Origin: OMOG01 sp041485845
GTDB taxonomy: Bacteria > Acidobacteriota > Terriglobia > Bryobacterales > Bryobacteraceae
Reading direction: 5' to 3'
DNA: 14,966 nt
Assembly: GCA_041485845.1 (NCBI GenBank)
Contig: JBGPKH010000162.1
Coordinates: 1 to 14,966 of the forward strand
Each line of letters starts with the position of its first letter. Positions within the stretch are counted from its first letter, which is position 1. A program made the position numbers and the translations under genes. A model generated the notes under the pieces. The model did no database searches. It was not told where the DNA came from and saw only the letters and a program-made list of their open reading frames with translations. Positions 1-5,805 of the stretch are shown one piece after another.

Positions 1-386
1 CGCGATTGGTGGGAATCGCGCCGGACGGAGTTCGATCTGTACGCCTCCGAACTCGTGCTTACGGAAGTGCGCGTGGGTGACCCCCAGCTCGCCAACCGCC
101 GCCGGGGCTCTTGGCGGGTGTGCCACTCTTACCGATCAGTGACGAGATACTGGAATTGGCCGAAGACTTGATTGCCGAGGGCACAATTCCGCGAAAAGCC
201 GCGCGCGATGCTGCGCACATCGCGATTGCTACGGTGTATGGCTGCGAGTACCTGCTGACCTGGAACTGCCGCCACATCGCCAACGCCGAACTGGACCGGG
301 CGATCCGGAGCGTGGTCGAGCGCCACGGATATGACGTGCCGAGCCTTTGTACGCCGGAAGAGCTGATGGGAGAAAACGAGCCATGA
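1..386 (+). pseudogene. PIN-domain (VapC-like) protein, 5'-truncated by the window and frameshifted
   Basis: PIN-domain proteins are usually Mg-dependent RNases, often the toxin of type II toxin-antitoxin pairs. From base 1 the first frame reads a PIN-like stretch (WWESRRTEFDLYASE, then LTEVRVGDPQLANRR) but goes out of register near base 105 and stops at TGA 169-171. The family-like sequence resumes in the third frame from about base 105 (GLLAGVPLLPISDEI), with the conserved block AARDAAHIAIATVYGCEYLL followed by TWNCRHIANAE, and ends at TGA 384-386. Restoring one base within about 97-110, where there is a CCGCCGGGG tract, would rejoin both parts. Internal starts at 111 (TTG) or 120 (GTG) would give only a fragment lacking the N-terminal acidic residues. 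The N-terminus lies outside the window. It is either a real pseudogene or a sequencing/assembly indel. The family call is good; the functional state is uncertain. Confidence 0.7.
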
Positions 387-556
387 AGTGGAAAGACGAG
401 ATTGTCGAAGAGGTCCGTAAGGCCGGAGACGCCTACGCCGCGCAATTCGATTACGATCTGAAACGGATGTTCGAGGATTTGAAGAACAAAGAGGAGCAAG
501 ACCCAGCGCCACGTGCAGATCTCAAGCCGCTGAAACCGCACGCGCCGCGCCGGTAA
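383..556 (+). CDS. Small hypothetical protein paired with the PIN gene (possible antitoxin)
   Basis: This is a 57-residue charged, probably helical protein beginning MKWKDEIVEEVRKAGDAYAA. Its ATG at 383 overlaps the PIN-gene stop as ATGA, which implies translational coupling; the in-frame upstream ATG at 347 would extend it through the PIN gene and is less likely. The core 'DEIVEEVRKAGDAYAAQF' followed by 'DYDLKRMFEDLK' resembles short proteins I have seen next to PIN-domain genes, but I cannot name a Pfam family with certainty. The C-terminus is Pro/Arg/Lys-rich (LKPLKPHAPRR). Its position suggests an antitoxin or an accessory protein of the PIN toxin; that is inference. There is no recognisable ribbon-helix-helix or AbrB DNA-binding motif. 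Confidence 0.65.
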   Translation: MKWKDEIVEEVRKAGDAYAAQFDYDLKRMFEDLKNKEEQDPAPRADLKPLKPHAPRR

Positions 557-569
557 GGTTTGCGGCATT

Positions 570-591
570 GGACAGGCCGGGAGGCCTGTCC
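570..591. repeat. Short palindromic intergenic repeat (9-bp stem, GGGA loop)
   Basis: Arms GGACAGGCC (570-578) and GGCCTGTCC (583-591) are perfectly complementary around the loop GGGA. It sits 14 nt after the small PIN partner's stop and 23 nt before the PPC gene, with no T-tract. It resembles the palindromes at 3962-3992 and 8309-8327 in having a CAGG/CCTG core, so it may be a member of a dispersed REP-like family rather than a dedicated terminator. Confidence 0.6.
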
Positions 592-614
592 CACAACTGT
601 TGTAAGCTTGCGTC

Positions 615-1151
615 ATGCGAAAGCTCGTTGCCATAGCTGCATTCCTCTCCCTTGCCGCCGCCCAGGAATCCCGCAAGGAGATCACCAACGCTCCGAACCC
701 CGCCGACATCAAGGCCAACTCCAGCCAGGTTCCCGACGCCTACGCGGTGACCTCGCAGTTCGAGCGGGTCCTGATCTTCCGTTTCAAATACGAGACCGAT
801 CTGCTGGCCGGAATGGAGAACATGGTGAAGGTGAACAAGATTCGCAACGCCGTGATCCTGGCGGGCGCGGGGTCGGTGAAGGGCTACCATGTGCACCAGG
901 TCAGCAATCGCACATTTCCGTCGAAAAACATGTATGTGAAGGACCCCACGGCGCCGGCGGATATGATCGGCATGAACGGCTACATCATGGATGGCCGGAT
1001 CCACGCCCACATGACGCTGGCCAATCCGGACAAAGCCTTCGGCGGCCACCTGGAGCCGGGCACGAGCGTCTTCACGTTCGCCATCGTGACCGTGGGGGTG
1101 CTGCCGGACAGCGCGGATATCAGCCGGCTGGACGACAAAACTTACCGGTAG
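615..1151 (+). CDS. Secreted PPC/DUF296-domain protein
   Basis: The 178-residue protein has a Sec-type signal peptide (MRKLVAIAAFLSLAAA, cleavage probably after residue 16) followed by a PPC domain (plants-and-prokaryotes-conserved, DUF296, about residues 46-165). The domain shows the family's Gly-rich strand AGAGSVKGY (83-91), the histidine motif GRIHAH (127-132) and GGHLEPG (143-149); His130, His132 and His145 would form the metal site known from bacterial PPC structures. The PPC domain is otherwise known from plant AT-hook DNA-binding proteins and cytosolic bacterial homologues, so an exported copy is unlikely to bind DNA. Its substrate is unknown. No strong Shine-Dalgarno sequence is visible, but the signal peptide directly after ATG 615 supports this start. 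The next gene begins 15 nt after its stop, so the two may be co-transcribed. Confidence 0.85.
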   Translation: MRKLVAIAAFLSLAAAQESRKEITNAPNPADIKANSSQVPDAYAVTSQFERVLIFRFKYETDLLAGMENMVKVNKIRNAVILAGAGSVKGYHVHQVSNRTFPSKNMYVKDPTAPADMIGMNGYIMDGRIHAHMTLANPDKAFGGHLEPGTSVFTFAIVTVGVLPDSADISRLDDKTYR

Positions 1152-1166
1152 CGCGGTCATGAGAAA

Positions 1167-2342
1167 ATGGTAGACATGGGTTGCCGTATTCTGGCTGTCT
1201 TCTTCGCGGTCTGCCTCGCCGCGATGGGCCAGGCTCTGTCCGTCGAAAAGCTGGTCGCGTTTCTGCAGTCGTCCGAGAAGCTCATCGCCGAGGGCAAGAT
1301 GACGGACCGCGAGCTGGCCAAGTATCTCGCGACGGTGAAGCTCACCGAACGGCTGGACAACCGGACCCTCGAAGAGATTCAGGGCTACGGCAAGATCGGC
1401 CCCAACACCCTGCGCGCGCTGGAGGGCCTCCGCGACCGCACCCAGGCTCTCGCAGCGGCCAACCCGATCCTGCCACCGGTCCCGCCCACGCCGATTCCGC
1501 CGCCTTCCTCCGTCGAACAGGCTGCCATCATCGACGACATGCGCTCCTACGCCCTCAATTACAGCAAGAATCTGCCGGACTTCATCTGCACACAGGTGAC
1601 CAGGCGCTACGGAGCGGCCAAGCCCGGCACGCGCTACGGCGGCAGCCCCGGCGGCGATCCCTACTGGCAGCAGTTGGACACTTTGCAGATCCGGCTCAGC
1701 TACTTCGAGCAGAAGGAGCAGTACAAGGTGATTCTGGCCAACAACACGGTGGTCAACAAGGACTACAGCGAAGTGGGCGGCAGCAAGTCCTTCGGCGACT
1801 TCGGCAGCATGATGCGCGAGATTTTCGAACCGGCCAGCCAGGCGCGTTTCGAATGGGACCACTGGGGAACGCTGCGCGGCAAGCGCGTGATGGCCTTTGC
1901 CTACCATATCGCGCAGCTCCGATCGCAGTACCGGATCACGGTGGACGAGGCCAAGCTCAGCATCGTGACCGCGTACCGCGGGCTCGTGGAGGTGGATCCC
2001 GAAACACACGTCATCATGCGGCTTACTACGGAGGCCTTGGATATTCCGGAGTCCTTCCCGGTCAAGAGTGTGGCCACGGTCCTGGATTACGATTACACGG
2101 ATCTTTCGGGCCACACGTTTCTTCTGCCGATGAAGGCACGGGTGGATGCCAGCTTCAGCGACAATCTGCAAAGGATCGACGAAGAGTTCCGGCTTTACCG
2201 CAAGTACTCGGCCTCGACCGAGATCACGTTCGACTCGGACGCCACGACGCCTCCGCCGCTGCCCGACGACAAGACCAAAGAGACGCCCGCGATCGATTGC
2301 AGGAACCCCAAGAACAAAGACGCCAAGGAGTGCAAGAAGTAG
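1167..2342 (+). CDS. Secreted protein of unknown function, acidobacterial type
   Basis: This is a 391-residue protein with an N-terminal signal sequence (CRILAVFFAVCLAAMGQA). The start could be ATG 1167 or ATG 1176; neither has a clear ribosome site. Residues about 25-95 are helical and charged (ELAKYLATVKLTERLDNRTL), followed by a proline-rich linker (ILPPVPPTPIPPPSS). A folded C-terminal region of about 250 residues then opens with YSKNLPDFICTQVTRRY and contains many beta-type stretches. The 'LPDFICTQ' block recurs, as I recall, in exported acidobacterial proteins without an assigned function. The C-terminus is Lys-rich with two cysteines (IDCRNPKNKDAKECKK), a possible disulfide in the periplasm. 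No catalytic motif is recognisable. It lies 15 nt downstream of the PPC gene, so it may act with that protein. Confidence 0.85.
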   Translation: MVDMGCRILAVFFAVCLAAMGQALSVEKLVAFLQSSEKLIAEGKMTDRELAKYLATVKLTERLDNRTLEEIQGYGKIGPNTLRALEGLRDRTQALAAANPILPPVPPTPIPPPSSVEQAAIIDDMRSYALNYSKNLPDFICTQVTRRYGAAKPGTRYGGSPGGDPYWQQLDTLQIRLSYFEQKEQYKVILANNTVVNKDYSEVGGSKSFGDFGSMMREIFEPASQARFEWDHWGTLRGKRVMAFAYHIAQLRSQYRITVDEAKLSIVTAYRGLVEVDPETHVIMRLTTEALDIPESFPVKSVATVLDYDYTDLSGHTFLLPMKARVDASFSDNLQRIDEEFRLYRKYSASTEITFDSDATTPPPLPDDKTKETPAIDCRNPKNKDAKECKK

Positions 2343-2346
2343 GTAG

Positions 2347-2374
2347 GACAGACGATCGGTTTTTGTCGTCTGTC
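2347..2374. terminator. Hairpin between convergent genes, possible bidirectional terminator
   Basis: Perfect 9-bp arms GACAGACGA (2347-2355) and TCGTCTGTC (2366-2374) flank a 10-nt loop containing five T residues. It starts 4 nt after the stop of the upstream (+) gene and lies 23 nt before the end of the convergent (-) gene. No U-tract follows the stem on either strand, so intrinsic termination is not certain, but the position suits a shared transcription end. Confidence 0.45.
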
Positions 2375-2397
2375 ACCCGCCGGCGAAGCCCTTGACA

Positions 2398-3948
2398 TCA
2401 CCCCGGGCTCAACACGGCCTCGATCAGTCGCGGGCCGCGCTCGCCGATGGCGGTTCGAAACTGCGCCTCGAATTCCGCGGCGCTGGTGGCGCGCGTGGCG
2501 GGCACGCCCATCCCTTCCGATAAGCGGACCCAATCCAAACCGGGCCGCCCGATATCGATGCTGTCGCGGACGCTTTCGCTGAGAGCGGCGACACCCACGC
2601 GGCGCATCTCGATCTCCAAAATCTGGTAGCGGCGGTTGGCGAAGATCACGGTGAGCACATCGAGATTCTCGCGGGCCATGGTCCAGAGGGATTGCAGACT
2701 GTACATGCCGCTGCCATCGGCTTCGAGCGCGAGGACTTTGCGGTCCGGACAGGCGAGCGCGGCGCCCAGGGCCACGGGAAGCCCCTGGCCGATGGAGCCG
2801 CCGGTGACCGGCAACCGGTCGTGTGGCGCGGCGTGCAGCAAGTGTGGCACCACGGCAGCGCCGGCGGAGACCATCTCATCGGAAAGGATCGCGGACTCGG
2901 GAAGCCAGGCCGCGAGCGTGACTCCGGCTGCGCCGGCGGTGAGCGGGCCTTCGCGCGGAGAGGCGGCCGGCAGCGGGGTCTCCGGGATGGCGGATCCCGC
3001 GGCGCCGCATTCATCCGCCAGAGCTTCGAGAGCGGCGGTGCCATCCTCGGACCGTTGAGCGAGCACGGAAACGGAGCATTCGGGTGGGAGCAGGTAGCTG
3101 GGCGTGTCCGGATACCCGAAGAACGAGACGGGCGCTTGCGTCTCCACCAGGACGAGGTTGCGAACGCTGGCCAGCAGGGCGATCGCGGGCTCGGGAAAGT
3201 AGGGCACGGTCTGCGGATGGAAGCGCCCGCGGCCGGAGGCGATGCGCGGCGCGTTGCGATCGGCGAAGATGGGCGCGCCGGTGTGAGCCGCGATGCGGCC
3301 CGCGGCGGCTAGCGCGCGATCGTTGATGGTGGCGCCGCCGAGCAGGAGGGCGGCGCCTTCCAGCCGCAGGAGTTTAGCGGCGTGGGCGATGGTTTCGCCG
3401 GACGGCGGCTGCCGCTGCGGCCGCGGGACCACCGGTCCGCAGCCGCCGGCTTCGGTCCACGAGACGTCGGCCGGTACGATCAGGGTGGCCACCTGTCCGG
3501 GAGGGGCGATGGCCGCGGCGATGATTTCCGATGCCGCCGCGCCCATGTCCGGGGCGTGGTTCACCACGCGGACGTGGCCGGAGACGGTTCGCGCGAAGGC
3601 CTGGATGTCCGAGGAAAGAGGCGCGTCGTACTGCAGGTGGCGGGTGGAGTGCTCGCCCACGATGTTGATGACGGGGCTGCGCGCTTTGCGCGCGTTGTGC
3701 AGGTTCGACAAGCCGTTGGCCAGGCCGGGGCCAAGATGCAGCAGGGTGGCCGCGGGGGCGCCTTTCATGCGGGCGTACCCGTCGGCGGCCCCGGAGCAGA
3801 CGCCTTCGAAGAGGCAGAGAATGCCGCGAACCGCCTTCACGCGATCGAGCGCCGCCACGAAACGCATCTCGGACGTTCCGGGGTTCATAAAGCAGTGGTC
3901 GACCCGGTTGGCTTCCAGGGTTCGCAGGAGGGATTCGGCGCCGTTCAT
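2398..3948 (-). CDS. Acetolactate synthase large subunit-like ThDP-dependent enzyme
   Basis: This 516-residue protein has the three-domain ThDP-enzyme architecture. The N-terminal pyrimidine-binding domain starts MNGAESLLRTLEANRVD with NPGTSEM (22-28) and carries the likely catalytic glutamate E48 in LCLFEGV. A central domain spans about 180-320. The C-terminal PP domain has GGSIGQGLPVALGAALA (383-399) and the metal/diphosphate motif ADGSG (410-414) with Asn438 in IFAN. The usual GDG is ADG here. I recall this group being annotated as 'acetolactate synthase large subunit', but the true substrate could be another 2-oxo acid, as in benzoylformate decarboxylase relatives. No ilvN-like small subunit or ilvC is adjacent, so branched-chain synthesis is doubtful. 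I chose the ATG at 3948 because the 22-residue extension to 4014 would translate the palindromic repeat at 3962-3992. Confidence 0.85.
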   Translation of the reverse strand: MNGAESLLRTLEANRVDHCFMNPGTSEMRFVAALDRVKAVRGILCLFEGVCSGAADGYARMKGAPAATLLHLGPGLANGLSNLHNARKARSPVINIVGEHSTRHLQYDAPLSSDIQAFARTVSGHVRVVNHAPDMGAAASEIIAAAIAPPGQVATLIVPADVSWTEAGGCGPVVPRPQRQPPSGETIAHAAKLLRLEGAALLLGGATINDRALAAAGRIAAHTGAPIFADRNAPRIASGRGRFHPQTVPYFPEPAIALLASVRNLVLVETQAPVSFFGYPDTPSYLLPPECSVSVLAQRSEDGTAALEALADECGAAGSAIPETPLPAASPREGPLTAGAAGVTLAAWLPESAILSDEMVSAGAAVVPHLLHAAPHDRLPVTGGSIGQGLPVALGAALACPDRKVLALEADGSGMYSLQSLWTMARENLDVLTVIFANRRYQILEIEMRRVGVAALSESVRDSIDIGRPGLDWVRLSEGMGVPATRATSAAEFEAQFRTAIGERGPRLIEAVLSPG

Positions 3949-3961
3949 TTCAACCAGACCA

Positions 3962-3992
3962 CCGTAGCACAGGCTCCGCGCCTGTGTTACGG
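3962..3992. repeat. Palindromic intergenic repeat (13-bp arms, one G-T pair)
   Basis: Left arm CCGTAGCACAGGC (3962-3974) and right arm GCCTGTGTTACGG (3980-3992) pair fully except for one wobble, around the loop TCCGC. It lies just upstream of the ThDP-enzyme start, within its 5' leader. The core CACAGGC-loop-GCCTGTG resembles the palindrome at 570-591 and seems to belong to the same kind of dispersed element. Confidence 0.65.
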
Positions 3993-4124
3993 CGGCCTGG
4001 TGTGAGTCCCACAAGACTCAAGCTGGTCGAGTGTCTGGAAAACGGTGAAATCGCGAACTCGCTACCGAGGCTCGCAAATTGCAGTGACAGATCTGGCAAC
4101 GCACGTGGGGCAATCCTGCCTTGC

Positions 4125-4143
4125 AGCCGGCTTTCAGCCGGCT
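4125..4143. repeat. Double palindrome AGCCGGCT-TTC-AGCCGGCT
   Basis: The self-complementary octamer AGCCGGCT occurs twice (4125-4132 and 4136-4143), separated by TTC. The copies can pair with each other as an 8-bp, 3-nt-loop hairpin. It lies in a gene-free stretch and looks like a dispersed intergenic repeat. Confidence 0.55.
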
Positions 4144-4194
4144 TCCGCCAGCGCGCAGATCATTGGTCCGGACGAAAAGTGTCACCGTATTTTG

Positions 4195-4224
4195 CGAGTC
4201 TCAATGAAACGAGTCTCAATGAAA
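4195..4224. repeat. Exact 15-bp tandem duplication
   Basis: CGAGTCTCAATGAAA occurs twice in immediate succession (4195-4209 and 4210-4224) without mismatch. It lies in the intergenic region about 200 bp upstream of the cytochrome c gene. Slipped-strand duplication or a doubled protein-binding site would both explain it. Confidence 0.7.
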
Positions 4225-4408
4225 TGTGGATGATTGATGTTAATGTGCCGGTTGTTTAGTACCATCCAACTTCTCGACTCGATGGGGGACTGGATCGAAA
4301 AAGCACCCGCACCGTGGGAAGCGTGCGGCCGCGCGATGGCGTCAGCAGCGTCAGCGGCAGGCCGCAGCCATCCGCCTGCCCCTTTTGGATATATGATGTA
4401 TGGAGCGT

Positions 4409-4414
4409 GAGGGG
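4409..4414 (+). promoter_or_regulatory. Shine-Dalgarno site that fixes the start at 4421
   Basis: GAGGGG lies 6 nt before ATG 4421, where the signal peptide begins. The earlier in-frame ATG at 4400 has no such site and would put a charged heptapeptide (MEREGTH) before the signal sequence, so 4421 is preferred. Confidence 0.7.
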
Positions 4415-4420
4415 ACGCAC

Positions 4421-5728
4421 ATGCGACGATTCCTGCTGAGCTTTTCCACCTGTTTCACTCTCTTGGCCGCCCCTGGTGTCAAAGAGGTCACTTTTCACAA
4501 GGATGTCGAGCCGGTCTTGCAGGCCCGCTGCCAGGGATGCCATCGGCCGGGCGAAGCCGCGCCGATGTCCCTGCTGACCTATGCCGATACCAGGCAATGG
4601 GCCAAAGCCATAAAAGAGGCCGTGCTGATCCGCAAGATGCCGCCGTGGTTCGCCGATCCGGCTCACGGACAGTTCGAGAATGACCGGCGCCTGTCTAAGA
4701 CCGAAACCGACACGCTAGTGGCTTGGGCCGACAGCGGCGCCAGGGAGGGCGATCCCAAAGACGCACCCAAGCCGCTGACTTTCGCCGAAGGTTGGGCCAT
4801 GGGGAAACCGGACCTGGTTCTGGAGATGCCCCAGGCTTACCAAGTTCCGGCGTCGGGTACGGTGGAATACACGTACTTCGTAGTGCCGACGGGTTTCACC
4901 GAGGATCGATGGGTGGAACAGGTCGAAGTGCGTCCCGGCAACAAGTCGGTGGTACACCACGTGGTGATGCTGGCACGACCTCCCGATTCGGACTACCTGG
5001 CGGACTTGAAGCCGGGCATAGCGTACGTGCCGCCCCAGAAAGAAACGCCGCACCGCCCGGACACGGGCCAGGGCGCTCTCGGCATTACTTCGGGAGCGGA
5101 GATCGTCGGTGTGTACGTGCCGGGAGGAGTGCCGTATCAGTTGAAGCCGGGGCTGGCGCGGCTGGTCCCCAAAGGGTCCGACCTGATCTTCCAGATGCAC
5201 TACACCACCAACGGGAAGGCGGCCGCCGACCGCACGCGCGTGGGGTTCGTTTTTGCCAAGCAGCCTCCGCAGTACCGGGTGTTCAATACCTATGTCGGGA
5301 ATCGCAATCTGCACATTCCGGCAGGTGCGGCCGACCAGGCCGTGACGGCGCGGGTCAGGCTCTATGAAGATACGCAATTGCTTTCGCTGTTCCCGCACAT
5401 GCACGTGCGCGGGAAATCGTTCGAGTACCGCGCCACCTATCCGACGGGCGAATCCGAGACTCTACTCACCGTTCCGAAATACAATTTCAACTGGCAATTG
5501 ACGTATTACCTCGCCCAGCCCAAGTTGCTTCCCAAAGGCACCGTGATCGAGTGCGTGGCGCACTACGACAATTCGCCGAACAATCCGTTCAATCCGGATC
5601 CCAAGTCCGATGTCTTCTGGGGCGACCAGACCTGGGAAGAGATGCTGGCGGGCTTTGTCGACCTGGCAGCACCGGTGACGACGACGCTGCGCGACGTTGC
5701 AGTCCCCAAGAAGACGGCCGCGCAGTAA
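4421..5728 (+). CDS. Secreted cytochrome c / copper type II monooxygenase-like protein
   Basis: This is a 435-residue exported protein with signal peptide MRRFLLSFSTCFTLLAAPG. A small c-type cytochrome domain follows: haem motif CQGCH at 37-41 and KMPPW (72-76), whose Met is a likely axial haem ligand. The rest resembles the two-domain fold of peptidylglycine/dopamine hydroxylases (ascorbate-dependent copper monooxygenases). Candidate CuH ligands are His179-His180 (VVHHVVM) and His260 (FQMHY); candidate CuM ligands are His326 and His328 (PHMHVRG) and Met408 (WEEML), in the right order. In that family copper activates O2 to hydroxylate C-H bonds; the substrate here is unknown. The fused haem could supply electrons in place of ascorbate, which is inference. 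It is monocistronic, with a convergent gene downstream. Confidence 0.8.
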   Translation: MRRFLLSFSTCFTLLAAPGVKEVTFHKDVEPVLQARCQGCHRPGEAAPMSLLTYADTRQWAKAIKEAVLIRKMPPWFADPAHGQFENDRRLSKTETDTLVAWADSGAREGDPKDAPKPLTFAEGWAMGKPDLVLEMPQAYQVPASGTVEYTYFVVPTGFTEDRWVEQVEVRPGNKSVVHHVVMLARPPDSDYLADLKPGIAYVPPQKETPHRPDTGQGALGITSGAEIVGVYVPGGVPYQLKPGLARLVPKGSDLIFQMHYTTNGKAAADRTRVGFVFAKQPPQYRVFNTYVGNRNLHIPAGAADQAVTARVRLYEDTQLLSLFPHMHVRGKSFEYRATYPTGESETLLTVPKYNFNWQLTYYLAQPKLLPKGTVIECVAHYDNSPNNPFNPDPKSDVFWGDQTWEEMLAGFVDLAAPVTTTLRDVAVPKKTAAQ

Positions 5729-5737
5729 CGCCGGTTC

Positions 5738-5805
5738 GGACCTTCGGCAACCACTCCGCGCGTTGTGGGCGTTGGGGCAGCACAGGCGGCCGCGGCGGAA
5801 GGTCC
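5738..5805. other. Long-loop inverted repeat between convergent genes
   Basis: GGACCTTC (5738-5745) and GAAGGTCC (5798-5805) are perfect reverse complements 52 nt apart. They fill the space between the cytochrome c gene's stop and the last codon of the convergent methyltransferase gene. The pairing could help end both transcripts, but the loop is long and no T-tract follows, so chance is possible. Confidence 0.25.

Larger units (their letters stand above)
3949..4420. other. Non-coding divergent intergenic region with repeats
   Basis: These 472 bases separate the divergent ThDP-enzyme and cytochrome c genes. Reading frames across them translate the palindromes and lack family-like sequence, so I call no gene. 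It holds a 13-bp-arm palindrome (3962-3992), a double AGCCGGCT palindrome (4125-4143), an exact 15-bp tandem duplication (4195-4224) and a long-loop inverted repeat TGCGGCC/GGCCGCA (4324-4330 with 4360-4366). A TATGAT hexamer at 4392-4397 could be the -10 box of the downstream gene, but no -35 box is recognisable. Confidence 0.6.

Noticed and set aside
1..20. Inverted repeat CGCGATT / AATCGCG at the very start of the window
   Set aside because: It lies inside the PIN reading frame, whose codons fit the protein family, so it is most likely coincidental.
97..112. Programmed -1 frameshift in the PIN gene
   Set aside because: There is no X-XXY-YYZ slippery heptamer, and a plain one-base indel near the GGGG run explains the register change.
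522..2171. Long minus-strand open frame opposite the two secreted proteins
   Set aside because: It is rich in His, Arg and Val as expected for an antisense shadow of a GC-rich gene, and the plus-strand genes have signal peptides and family motifs.
3949..4014. N-terminal extension of the ThDP enzyme to ATG 4014
   Set aside because: The added 22 residues are the translation of a palindromic repeat and do not resemble the family; homology starts at MNGAESL.
4224..4259. MWMIDVNVPVV, resembling the start of a PIN-domain (VapC) toxin
   Set aside because: It ends at a stop after 11 codons and the following frames show no PIN motifs, so a gene remnant cannot be supported.
3984..4259. Open frames on the plus strand in the intergenic region
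   Set aside because: They translate the AGCCGGCT palindromes and the 15-bp duplication, and lack a ribosome site or a recognisable domain.
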